Shown one piece after another: positions 37,327 to 45,988 of a stretch of 64,000 nt of DNA. The notes under the pieces were generated by a model. That model was not told the origin of the DNA and made no database searches. It worked only from the letters and a program-made list of their open reading frames with translations. Location of the stretch: assembly GCF_000274605.1 (NCBI RefSeq), contig NZ_AKNV01000003.1, forward strand, positions 186,001 to 250,000. Direction: 5' to 3'. The stretch is from Helicobacter pylori NQ4053. Lineage in GTDB: Bacteria > Campylobacterota > Campylobacteria > Campylobacterales > Helicobacteraceae. The first letter of the stretch is position 1, and each line of letters opens with the position of its first letter. A program made the position numbers and the translations under genes.

Positions 37327-40300
37327 ATGCAAGAAATCAGCGCCTACGAACTCATCAAACAAAAACTGCATGCCATACCCAACAAACGCCATAAAGGAAG
37401 CTTGTTTGAAAAAATTTCTAAGCAATTTTTACAAGAGCATGACAGCGCTAACGAATACGAGTCTATTGATCTTTGGTATGATTGGGAATTAAGGGGGAAG
37501 GAGCGCGATAAGGGGATTGATATAGTCATTCAAACGACTTCAAAAGAATACATCGCTGTGCAATGCAAATTCCATCAAAACAGCATCTCGTATAACGACA
37601 TTTCACCTTTTTTAACCCAATTGCTAATCGGGGTAGGGGAGGTCAGGTTTAAAAAAGGGATCATCATCTCCACTTCTAATTTAACCTCTGAAGCTCTTAA
37701 AGCAATTGAACAAATCAGAAGCACAGGAATGGGGATTGACATTGATGAAATCACTGAAGAGAATTTTATTTATTCTCGTATTGATTGGGAAAAGTTTGAT
37801 CCCACAAAAACCGAAGACGAAATCCCCTTATGCGATAAGAAAAGGCCGCGCCCTCACCAAACAGAAGCCATAAACGCCACTAAAGAGTATTTTTCTGACC
37901 CTAAAAACGCTAGAGGCAAGCTCATTATGGCATGCGGGACCGGCAAAACCTACACTTCTTTAAAAATCATGGAAGCTTTAGACCCTAAGATCATGCTTTT
38001 TTTAGCGCCCAGCATCGCTTTGCTTTCTCAAACTTTTAGAGAATACGCGCAAGAAAAAAGCGAGCCTTTTTACGCTTCTATCGTGTGCAGCGATGATAAA
38101 ACTGGGGAAAGTAAGAACGAAGACAATGACGATATTAATTTTTCTGAGCTCCCTATAAAGGCCTCCACTCGCCTGGAAGACATTTTAAGCGCTTATGAAA
38201 AAGCACAAAAAGAAAACAAACGCTTCATTATCTTTTCAACTTATCAAAGCGCGTTGCGTATTAAAGAAGCGCAAGAAGCGGGTTTGGGCGAAATCGATCT
38301 CATCATTTGCGATGAAGCCCACAGAACGGTAGGGGCTATGTATTCTAGTAATGAAAGGGACGATAAAAACGCTTTCACGCTTTGCCACAGCGATGAAAAT
38401 ATCAAAGCCAAAAAACGCCTTTACATGACCGCTACGCCTAAAGTGTATAGCGAAAGCTCTAAAGCTAAAGCCAAAGAGAAAGATAATGTTATCTATTCCA
38501 TGGATGATGCGCAGACTTTTGGCGAAGAAATCTATACGCTCAATTTTTCAAAAGCGATCGCTTTGGATCTCTTAACCGACTACAAAGTCATCATTTTAGC
38601 GGTGCGAAAAGAAAATTTAAGCGGCGTTACTAACAGCGTGAATAAGAAAATCAGCCAGCTCAAAGCCGAAGGCACTAAATTAGATAAAAAGCTCATCAAT
38701 AACGAATTTGTGTGTAAGATCGTTGGCACGCATAAAGGGTTAGCCAAGCAGGATCTAATCGTTTTAGACGATGAAAACAAAGAAGACAACGACTTGAAAA
38801 ACAAAGCCGACACCTTTGTTTCTCAAAGAGCCATAAGCTTTTGTAAAAGCATACAAACGAGTAAAAATATCAAAGACTCCTTTGAAACGATCATGGAATG
38901 CTATGATGAAGAGCTGAAGAAAAAGAGTTTTAAAAACCTAAAAATCAGCATCGATCATGTTGATGGCACCATGAATTGTAAGGAGAGGCTTGACAAATTA
39001 GAAAACTTGAACACATTCAAACCCAACACTTGTAAGGTTTTAAGCAACGCTAGGTGTTTGAGCGAGGGGGTGGATGTCCCAGCACTTGATAGCATTATCT
39101 TTTTTGATGGCAAAAGCGCTATGGTGGATATTATCCAAGCGGTGGGTAGGGTGATGCGAAAAGCCAAACACAAGAAAAGAGGCTATATCATTTTGCCTAT
39201 CGCTTTAGAAGAGAGTGAAATTAAAAACCTAGATGAAGCCGTCAATAACACCAATTTCAAAAACATTTGGAAAGTGATAAAAGCCTTAAGAAGCCATGAT
39301 TCAAGCCTGGTTGATGAAGCCACTTTTAAAGAAAAAATCAAAATCTTTGGAAGCGATGACGCAAGCAATTTAGACGATGAGGAAGAGTTACAAAAAGATA
39401 AAACCGAGCAATCCGATCCCAAACAAGCCCAAAAAACCCTTTTTGACGCTATCTTGCTGCAAGATCTAGCGAACGCTGTGTATAATGTCATGCCCACTAA
39501 ATTAGGGGACAGGAATTATTGGGAAAATTTCGCTAAAAAAACGGGCAACATCGCAAGGACCTTGAACAACCGCTTGAAAGAACTTTTTGGCAAAAACCCT
39601 GAAATTTTCCACGGCTTTTTGGATTCCTTAAGGGAAAATATCCATCAAAACATCAGAGAAGAGGAAGCCTTGGATATGATCACTTCTCACGTCATCACTA
39701 AGCCCATTTTTGATGCGATTTTTGGGGACAATATTCAAAACCCTATCGCAAAAGCCTTGGATAAAATGGTTTTAAAACTCTCCGATCTAGGGCTAGAAGG
39801 GGAAACTAAAGATCTTAAAAACCTCTATGAAAGCGTGAAAACCGAAGCAACGCGCGCCAAAAGCCAAAAAAGCCAGCAAGAACTCATTAAAAACCTCTAC
39901 AACACTTTCTTTAAAGAAGCCTTTAGAAAGCAAAGCGAAAAACTAGGGATCGTTTATACGCCCATAGAGGTGGTGGATTTCATTTTAAGGGCCACTAACG
40001 GCATTTTGAAAAAGCATTTCAACACGGATTTTAACGATAAAAACATCACGATTTTTGACCCTTTCACGGGCACCGGGAGTTTTATCGCTCGTTTGCTTTC
40101 TAAAGAAAACGATCTCATTAGCGATGAAGCCTTGAAAGAGAAGTTTCAAAAAAATTTGTTCGCTTTTGACATCGTGCTTTTATCTTATTATATCGCTTTA
40201 ATCAATATCACCCAAGCCGCGCAAAATAGGGATGGTTCGTTAAAAAATTTCAAAAATATCGCGCTCACGGACAGCCTGGATTATTTGGAAGAAAAAAGCG

Positions 40301-41871
40301 ATAAGGGGGTATTCCCTTTATTTGAAGATTTGAAAGAAAATAAAGACATCAAAACCACTCTAGCCAACCAAACTATCCAAGTCATCATCGGCAACCCTCC
40401 TTATTCAGCCGGTGCTAAAAGCCAAAACGACAACAACCAAAACCTTTCACACAAGAAGCTTGAAAAATGGGTTTATGAAACTTATGGTAAAAATTCCACC
40501 GCTAAAGCGGGGAAAGCCACACGAGACACGCTCATCCAGTCAATCCGCATGGCGAGCGATCTTTTAAAAGATAAAGGGGTGGTAGGCTTTGTGGTGAATG
40601 GGAGCTTCATTGACTCTAAAAGCGCGGACGGGTTCAGGAAATGCGTGGCGCAAGAATTTTCGCATCTTTATGTGCTGAATTTGAGGGGGAATGCGAGGAC
40701 TTCAGGGGAAACTTTTAAAAAAGAGGGAGGGAAAATCTTTGATAGCGGATCCAGGGCGACGGTAGCGATTATCTTTTTTGTCAAAGACACAAGCGTGAAA
40801 AACAGCACGATCCATTACTACGATATTGGGGATTATTTGAAAAGAGAAGAAAAACTCAATCGGCTCGCTAACTTCACAAACCTAGACGCAATCGCTTTTG
40901 AAACCATCACCCCAAATAATAAAGGCGATTGGATCAACCAAAGGAATGACGGCTTTGAAAAGCTCATCCCTTTGAAAAGAGACCCAAAACTCAAAATATT
41001 CAATAGTATTTTTGATCTCAATTCTAATGGCGTGGCGAGCGGTCGTGATCCTTGGGTGTATAATTTTTCGCCAAAAAATTTAATGCAATCGGTGCAAAAC
41101 TGCATTGACACTTATAACGCTGATTTGAAGCGCTTCAATGAGGTTTTTAGGGAAGCCTTCAAACAACGCACCAAAGGCGTCAAATCAGGCGATCTTTACA
41201 AACAACTTAATGATAAAGAAATCACCACCGATAAAACGAAAATCGCTTGGACTCGTAGTTTGAAACAAGGATTTATTAAAAATGAAAATCTGCCAGAAAG
41301 CAATGAGGAGTGCATAAGATTAGCCATGTATCGCCCTTTTAACAAACAATGGCTTTATTTTGATAAAAATTTAAATGAAGAACAAAGCCAATTGCCCAAA
41401 ATTTTCCCGGATAAAAGCGCGCGTAATGTGGTGATCAATACCAGTTCAATGGCTTCAAGAAATTTTTCTTGCTTGATTGCAAACGAGATTACTGATGTCC
41501 AAACAATGGCGAACACCCAAGCTTACCCCTTGTATTATTACGACGATTTGGGGAATCGCCATGACGCTATCAGCGGCTATGCGCTCAATCTGTTCAGGAG
41601 GCATTACCAAGATAATGCTATTACTGAAGAAGAGATTTTTTATTACATTTATGCGATTTTCCACCATAAAGGCTATTTGGAAAAATACAAAAACTCCCTC
41701 GCCAAAGAAGCGCCGCGAATCGCTTTGAGCGAGGATTTTAAGGAACTCTCTATCCTTGGCAAAGAATTGGCCGAATTGCATCTGAACTATGAGAATGGGG
41801 AAATGCACACAAGCGTTAAACATAACCTGCTAGAGAGCGCCGAAGTGGAGGGCTATTATGATTGTGGGTAA
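37327..41871 (+). CDS. Single-chain nuclease-helicase-methyltransferase, type ISP-like restriction enzyme
   Basis: 1514 aa with defence enzyme modules in order. An Mrr/PD-(D/E)xK-like nuclease: KGIDIVIQ (D65) and AVQCK (Q79, K81). A superfamily 2 helicase: GTGKT (204-208), DEAH (329-332), TATP (368-371) and QAVGRVMR (604-611). An N6-adenine methyltransferase: DPFTGTGS (911-918) and NPPY (1023-1026). A C-terminal region of about 450 residues probably recognises DNA. This order matches type ISP enzymes (translocating single polypeptides such as LlaBIII). The frame stops early in EGYYDCG; the usual C-terminal end of this family appears in the next ORF, one frame over. All motifs are intact, so nuclease and methyltransferase could be active. 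Target sequence unknown. Confidence 0.85.
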   Translation: MQEISAYELIKQKLHAIPNKRHKGSLFEKISKQFLQEHDSANEYESIDLWYDWELRGKERDKGIDIVIQTTSKEYIAVQCKFHQNSISYNDISPFLTQLLIGVGEVRFKKGIIISTSNLTSEALKAIEQIRSTGMGIDIDEITEENFIYSRIDWEKFDPTKTEDEIPLCDKKRPRPHQTEAINATKEYFSDPKNARGKLIMACGTGKTYTSLKIMEALDPKIMLFLAPSIALLSQTFREYAQEKSEPFYASIVCSDDKTGESKNEDNDDINFSELPIKASTRLEDILSAYEKAQKENKRFIIFSTYQSALRIKEAQEAGLGEIDLIICDEAHRTVGAMYSSNERDDKNAFTLCHSDENIKAKKRLYMTATPKVYSESSKAKAKEKDNVIYSMDDAQTFGEEIYTLNFSKAIALDLLTDYKVIILAVRKENLSGVTNSVNKKISQLKAEGTKLDKKLINNEFVCKIVGTHKGLAKQDLIVLDDENKEDNDLKNKADTFVSQRAISFCKSIQTSKNIKDSFETIMECYDEELKKKSFKNLKISIDHVDGTMNCKERLDKLENLNTFKPNTCKVLSNARCLSEGVDVPALDSIIFFDGKSAMVDIIQAVGRVMRKAKHKKRGYIILPIALEESEIKNLDEAVNNTNFKNIWKVIKALRSHDSSLVDEATFKEKIKIFGSDDASNLDDEEELQKDKTEQSDPKQAQKTLFDAILLQDLANAVYNVMPTKLGDRNYWENFAKKTGNIARTLNNRLKELFGKNPEIFHGFLDSLRENIHQNIREEEALDMITSHVITKPIFDAIFGDNIQNPIAKALDKMVLKLSDLGLEGETKDLKNLYESVKTEATRAKSQKSQQELIKNLYNTFFKEAFRKQSEKLGIVYTPIEVVDFILRATNGILKKHFNTDFNDKNITIFDPFTGTGSFIARLLSKENDLISDEALKEKFQKNLFAFDIVLLSYYIALINITQAAQNRDGSLKNFKNIALTDSLDYLEEKSDKGVFPLFEDLKENKDIKTTLANQTIQVIIGNPPYSAGAKSQNDNNQNLSHKKLEKWVYETYGKNSTAKAGKATRDTLIQSIRMASDLLKDKGVVGFVVNGSFIDSKSADGFRKCVAQEFSHLYVLNLRGNARTSGETFKKEGGKIFDSGSRATVAIIFFVKDTSVKNSTIHYYDIGDYLKREEKLNRLANFTNLDAIAFETITPNNKGDWINQRNDGFEKLIPLKRDPKLKIFNSIFDLNSNGVASGRDPWVYNFSPKNLMQSVQNCIDTYNADLKRFNEVFREAFKQRTKGVKSGDLYKQLNDKEITTDKTKIAWTRSLKQGFIKNENLPESNEECIRLAMYRPFNKQWLYFDKNLNEEQSQLPKIFPDKSARNVVINTSSMASRNFSCLIANEITDVQTMANTQAYPLYYYDDLGNRHDAISGYALNLFRRHYQDNAITEEEIFYYIYAIFHHKGYLEKYKNSLAKEAPRIALSEDFKELSILGKELAELHLNYENGEMHTSVKHNLLESAEVEGYYDCG

Positions 41872-42148
41872 AATGACTAAAAAAGGGGATAGCATCATTT
41901 ATAACCACCATATCACCATCACTCAAATCCCTAAAAAAGCCTTTGACTATGTGGTGAATGGCAAAAGTGCGATTGACTGGGTGATCGAACGCTATCAAAA
42001 GACTACCGATAAAGACAGCTTGATTGAAAACAACCCGAACGATTACGCCGGCGGCCAATACGTTTTTGAACTCCTTTGTAGGGTCATCAAACTCTCTGAA
42101 AAAAGCGTGGATTTGATAGAAAAGATTAGCATGAAGAGGTTTGAGTGA
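41858..42148 (+). CDS. Detached C-terminal piece of the type ISP-like enzyme
   Basis: 96-aa ORF in the +1 frame relative to the 1514-aa gene, overlapping its last 14 bases. Its sequence (ITQIPKKAFDYVVNGKSAID, then WVIERYQKTTDKDSLIENNP) is what normally closes proteins of this helicase-methyltransferase family, so I read it as the missing C-terminus split off by a one-base shift near 41850-41870. It has its own ATG, and a separate small subunit made by coupled translation is possible. No homopolymer marks the junction, so ordinary phase variation is not evident. It ends in an overlap with the GTG of the next gene. Confidence 0.7.
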   Translation: MIVGKMTKKGDSIIYNHHITITQIPKKAFDYVVNGKSAIDWVIERYQKTTDKDSLIENNPNDYAGGQYVFELLCRVIKLSEKSVDLIEKISMKRFE

Positions 42149-43494
42149 TCACATCGCTTGGGGGTGTGGAATATTTTGAAAGGCAATGTCTTGCTTTCTT
42201 AAAAAATCCACAAACTAATCCACAAAATGAGCAATGCATTCCAGGAGTGTTTTCGTATCAAGAAAACAAAATTTCTTTTTCTTTTGTGGTTTTAGGAGAA
42301 ATTAAAGAGATCCACTCTTTGCAATACCAAACGCTCTATATTGTGGATAACAAAAAACGATACACTCTTTGCAAGCTTTATGATCGCATTGTTTTAGGTC
42401 ATGCTTTAGGGCATCCCACACCAATCACGCTCTATTATGAATGGCTGTTTGATGATTGGATCGATCCAGAAAAAATTATGGGCGATCGTTTTGTTTGCAG
42501 AACAAACTATTTAGAAAGCTTTTTTACGACCAAGAAGCATTTGCTACCTGATGCATTATTTAAAGTAGATGAAAGTGGGTGTGAAAGTTATCATGAGAAT
42601 GACGATAAGGACTTTATCCTACAATCATTTTATATTCAAAATGATTTTTTATCCCAAAGATATGAAAAAGACAAGATAAAAGCAAAATCTAATTTGATTC
42701 CTAAAAGACAGAATCGTTTATTAACTTATCAATTTGATTTGTCTTTGGAATGCAATATAATTTTTGAAACCCTTGAAAAATTAGCGCTTATTGCTGAAGC
42801 GATTAAAAACTTTTTTATTTTGATTTATGCTCATTCTAATTTTGACATCCAAATTGACTATATCCAATTCAAGCTTTCTAATAAAGACATTACAGCAATA
42901 AGAAACACTTACAAAAAAGATAAAAAGTCTATGGAGATAGATCTTTATGGGATTGCTATAAATTTCCAACGGATAGACAATTTTTCTGTAATACTTGAAA
43001 AATGGATTGTTTTTTATATCAAAGACAATAGAGATTTCCAACTTGCAAGTATTTTAGACATTATCAATAAAAAAGATCCAATTATTCACTTGTATTTGGA
43101 CATGTTTGTATTGATTAGCATGATTGAAAGTTTTTTAAAGAAACCACAACAAACAAAACTCCATGAAAAACTCTCTGAATTTTTTAAAATTTCATTATCT
43201 AGGACAAAATGCGATCAAACGAAAAATTATTTTAATGATAAATGTCAAGAAGATCTAATCCAACAGATTGTTGACTGCCGTAACTCTCTAGCGCACGGAA
43301 GAAGTTTAAAGCTTGATACAAACAAAGCTACAGACATTAGCCATGCTTTTATAGATTTCAAGCAAATTGTCATTGAATTTTTCTTTGGCGAGATAGGATT
43401 AAGTGGTTTTATTACAAACAATTTTGGTTTTCTTAACAAAGTTAAATTAAGAAACCCCCCAAAAACAGAAAAAATCACCGAGTCAAACCGCTAA
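42145..43494 (+). CDS. HEPN-domain protein, possibly ApeA-like
   Basis: 449 aa starting at a GTG that overlaps the preceding stop (GTGA). Near the C-terminus, QIVDCRNSLAHGRSLKL contains R379-N-S-L-A-H384, the Rx4H motif of HEPN ribonucleases; the surrounding helices (LYLDMFVLISMIESFLKK, CQEDLIQQIVDCRN) fit the HEPN bundle. The N-terminal half is beta-rich (FSFVVLGEIKEIHSL, YQTLYIVDNKKRYTLCKLYD), as in ApeA-type anti-phage proteins, but that resemblance is inference. Base composition is more A-rich than in neighbouring core genes. Overlap with the restriction-type genes suggests joint expression. A terminator-like hairpin follows. Confidence 0.65.
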   Translation: MITSLGGVEYFERQCLAFLKNPQTNPQNEQCIPGVFSYQENKISFSFVVLGEIKEIHSLQYQTLYIVDNKKRYTLCKLYDRIVLGHALGHPTPITLYYEWLFDDWIDPEKIMGDRFVCRTNYLESFFTTKKHLLPDALFKVDESGCESYHENDDKDFILQSFYIQNDFLSQRYEKDKIKAKSNLIPKRQNRLLTYQFDLSLECNIIFETLEKLALIAEAIKNFFILIYAHSNFDIQIDYIQFKLSNKDITAIRNTYKKDKKSMEIDLYGIAINFQRIDNFSVILEKWIVFYIKDNRDFQLASILDIINKKDPIIHLYLDMFVLISMIESFLKKPQQTKLHEKLSEFFKISLSRTKCDQTKNYFNDKCQEDLIQQIVDCRNSLAHGRSLKLDTNKATDISHAFIDFKQIVIEFFFGEIGLSGFITNNFGFLNKVKLRNPPKTEKITESNR

Positions 43495-43538
43495 AACCCC
43501 CTAGAAAATTTAAAATTTTAAGTTTTAGGGGTGTTTTT
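43493..43538 (+). terminator. Terminator after the restriction/HEPN locus
   Basis: AAAACCCCCTA pairs with TTAGGGGTGTTTT across an AT-rich loop and is followed by more T residues. It separates the defence-type locus from the outer-membrane protein gene. Confidence 0.65.
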
Positions 43539-43615
43539 CTTAAGAATTTAGGTTTTTTATAGATTATTATGTTATTATTATACGAAATGTAGACTTTTAG
43601 AAGGAAAAATGTTGT

Positions 43616-44428
43616 ATGAAAAAGTTTGTAGTGTTTAAAACGCTCTGTTTATCGGTAGTGTTAGGTAATAGTCTTGTGGCAGCAGAAGGCAGCACAGAAG
43701 TGCAAAAGCAATTGGAAAAGCCAAAAGATTATAAAGCAGTGAAAGGCGAGCAAAACGCTTGGTATTTGGGGATTAGCTATCAAGTCGGTCAGGCTTCACA
43801 AAGCGTTAAAAACCCCCCCAAAAGCAGTGAATTTAACTATCCTAAGTTCCCTGTGGGTAAAACCGACTATCTGGCCGTTATGCAAGGCTTAGGGCTTACT
43901 GTGGGTTATAAGCAGTTTTTTGGGGAGAAGAGATGGTTTGGTGCGCGCTATTACGGCTTTATGGATTATGGGCATGCCGTATTTGGAGCGAACGCTTTGA
44001 CATCAGATAATGGTGGGGTGTGTGAGCTTCACCAACCATGTGCGACCAAAGTAGGGACAATGGGCAATCTGTCTGACATGTTCACTTATGGTGTGGGTAT
44101 TGACACTTTATACAATGTCATCAATAAAGAGGATGCGAGTTTTGGATTCTTTTTTGGGGCTCAAATCGCGGGCAACTCTTGGGGTAATACGACAGGGGCC
44201 TTTTTGGAAACTAAAAGCCCTTATAAGCACACTTCCTATAGCCTTGATCCGGCGATTTTCCAATTCCTTTTTAATTTAGGGATCCGCACCCATATTGGCC
44301 GGCATCAAGAATTTGACTTTGGCGTGAAGATTCCTACTATCAATGTTTATTATTTTAACCATGGGAATTTGAGCTTCACTTACCGCCGTCAATACAGCCT
44401 TTATGTAGGGTATCGTTACAATTTCTGA
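43616..44428 (+). CDS. horF: Outer-membrane protein of the Hor family
   Basis: 270 aa with a signal peptide (FVVFKTLCLSVVLGNSLVAA). The mature part has Helicobacter outer-membrane protein hallmarks: NAWYLGISYQVGQAS near the start, GLTVGYKQFFGEKRWFGARY in the middle, and the C-terminal pattern VYYFNHGN...RRQYSLYVGYRYNF with terminal Phe. I assign it to HP0671/HorF by position; the specific Hor name is less certain than the family. The ATG at 43616 lacks a close AGGA; AGAAGGAAAAATGTTGT lies upstream. Confidence 0.85.
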   Translation: MKKFVVFKTLCLSVVLGNSLVAAEGSTEVQKQLEKPKDYKAVKGEQNAWYLGISYQVGQASQSVKNPPKSSEFNYPKFPVGKTDYLAVMQGLGLTVGYKQFFGEKRWFGARYYGFMDYGHAVFGANALTSDNGGVCELHQPCATKVGTMGNLSDMFTYGVGIDTLYNVINKEDASFGFFFGAQIAGNSWGNTTGAFLETKSPYKHTSYSLDPAIFQFLFNLGIRTHIGRHQEFDFGVKIPTINVYYFNHGNLSFTYRRQYSLYVGYRYNF

Positions 44429-44446
44429 TTTAAAACGCTTGTTTTT

Positions 44447-44475
44447 CTCTAATTGGATTTTCAATTAGAGTTTTC
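44447..44475 (+). terminator. Rho-independent terminator after horF
   Basis: Perfect 9-bp inverted repeat CTCTAATTG/CAATTAGAG with a six-base loop, followed by TTTTC, 19 bases after the horF stop. Confidence 0.75.
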
Positions 44476-44553
44476 TTGCATAAACCACCGCTTTCTTTTG
44501 AAACATTTTTTAAAGTTTTTTGAAAATTAGAATTAAAATCTTTTTGATCATGT

Positions 44554-44559
44554 TATGAT
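44554..44559 (+). promoter_or_regulatory. Extended -10 of aspB
   Basis: TGTTATGAT gives TGn plus TATGAT, 28 bases before the aspB ATG. Confidence 0.5.
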
Positions 44560-44586
44560 AGTTCAAAAAATTAACAAGGATTAAGC

Positions 44587-45759
44587 ATGTTATATTCCTC
44601 TAAAATCCAATCCCTTTCAGAATCCGCAACGATCGCTATCAGCACGCTCGCTAAAGAATTGAAATCGCAAGGAAAAGATATTTTAAGTTTTTCAGCGGGC
44701 GAGCCTGATTTTGACACCCCACAAGCGATTAAAGATGCGGCTATAAAAGCCCTAAATGACGGCTTCACCAAATACACGCCAGTGGCTGGGATTCCTGAAT
44801 TACTCAAAGCGATCGCTTTTAAATTGAAAAAAGAAAACAACTTGGATTATGAGCTGAGTGAAATTCTAGTGAGCAATGGCGCTAAGCAAAGCCTGTTCAA
44901 TGCGATTCAAGCCTTAATAGGGGAGGGCGATGAGGTGGTTATCCCTGTGCCTTTTTGGGTAACTTACCCTGAGCTTGTGAAATACAGCGGAGGGGTGAGT
45001 CAATTCATTCAAACCGATGAAAAAAGCCATTTTAAAATCACCCCCAAGCAGCTTAAAGACGCTTTAAGCCCCAAAACAAAAATGCTCATTCTCACCACCC
45101 CATCAAACCCTACCGGCATGCTTTATAGTAAGGCGGAATTAGAGGCTTTAGGCGAAGTTTTAAAAGACACCAAAGTTTGGGTGCTTAGCGATGAAATTTA
45201 TGAAAAGCTTGTTTATAAAGGGGAGTTTGTTTCTTGCGCAGCAGTGAGTGAAGAGATGAACAAACGCACCATTACCATTAACGGCTTGAGCAAGTCAGTA
45301 GCGATGACAGGCTGGCGTATGGGCTATGCGGCGAGTAAGGATAAAAAATTAGTCAAATTGATGAATAACTTGCAAAGTCAATGCACTTCCAATATCAATT
45401 CTATCACGCAAATGGCTTCTATTGTGGCGCTTGAGGGGTTGGTGGATAAGGAAATTGAAACGATGCGTCAGGCTTTTGAGAAGCGCTGTGATTTAGCCCA
45501 CGCAAAAATCAATGCGATTGAAGGGCTGAGTGCTTTAAAACCTGATGGGGCGTTTTATTTGTTTATCCATATCGGTAGCCTTTGTGGGGGGGATTCGATG
45601 CGATTTTGCCATGAGTTGTTAGAAAAAGAAGGCGTAGCGTTAGTGCCTGGAAAGGCTTTTGGATTGGAAGGCTATGTCCGTTTGTCTTTTGCATGCTCAG
45701 AAGAGCAGATTGAAAAGGGGATTGAACGCATCGCTCGCTTTGTCAAATCAAAGGGATAA
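44587..45759 (+). CDS. aspB: Aspartate aminotransferase
   Basis: 390-aa class I PLP aminotransferase. NGLSKSVAMTGWRMGYAA contains the PLP lysine (about residue 236), TTPSNPTGM and SDEIYEKLVY are cofactor motifs. It exchanges amino groups between aspartate and 2-oxoglutarate. The start has AACAAGGATTAAGC upstream. Confidence 0.94.
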   Translation: MLYSSKIQSLSESATIAISTLAKELKSQGKDILSFSAGEPDFDTPQAIKDAAIKALNDGFTKYTPVAGIPELLKAIAFKLKKENNLDYELSEILVSNGAKQSLFNAIQALIGEGDEVVIPVPFWVTYPELVKYSGGVSQFIQTDEKSHFKITPKQLKDALSPKTKMLILTTPSNPTGMLYSKAELEALGEVLKDTKVWVLSDEIYEKLVYKGEFVSCAAVSEEMNKRTITINGLSKSVAMTGWRMGYAASKDKKLVKLMNNLQSQCTSNINSITQMASIVALEGLVDKEIETMRQAFEKRCDLAHAKINAIEGLSALKPDGAFYLFIHIGSLCGGDSMRFCHELLEKEGVALVPGKAFGLEGYVRLSFACSEEQIEKGIERIARFVKSKG

Positions 45760-45848
45760 AAAAATTGGTATTTAAAAAAGGGGGGACTTAATCTTGTTTG
45801 GAATTTGATATTGTAGTTAGTGGCGTAGCGTGGTATAGTGGTTTGACT

Positions 45849-45880
45849 TAAAAGTTTGAAAAGTGCAGTTTTCATAACTA
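45849..45880. other. difH: difH chromosome-dimer resolution site
   Basis: The minus-strand reading TAGTTATGAAAACTGCACTT continues into TTCAAACTTTTA and matches my memory of the H. pylori difH core. It has two XerH-binding arms (AGTTATGAAAA and AAGTTTGAAAA as imperfect inverted repeats) around a six-base centre. It lies about 110 bases upstream of xerH, as expected for the single-recombinase XerH/difH system. Confidence 0.85.
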
Positions 45881-45922
45881 AATGAATTTTTTTGAGAAAT
45901 AAAGGAATAATAAGGAATAATT

Positions 45923-45982
45923 ATGACAATAATATTTGGAGAAGGATCCTATATCATTGATTTGCACTTAATAGATGACTAA
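45923..45982 (+). CDS. Nineteen-codon leader-like ORF before xerH
   Basis: ATG at 45923 after AATAAGGAATAATT, a better ribosome site than xerH itself has. It encodes MTIIFGEGSYII followed by DLHLIDD and stops with TAA six bases before the xerH ATG. Such spacing would allow translational coupling to xerH. Alternatively it is the 5' remnant of a gene lost at this variable position next to difH. No homologue is known to me. Confidence 0.4.
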   Translation: MTIIFGEGSYIIDLHLIDD

Positions 45983-45988
45983 ACCCCA

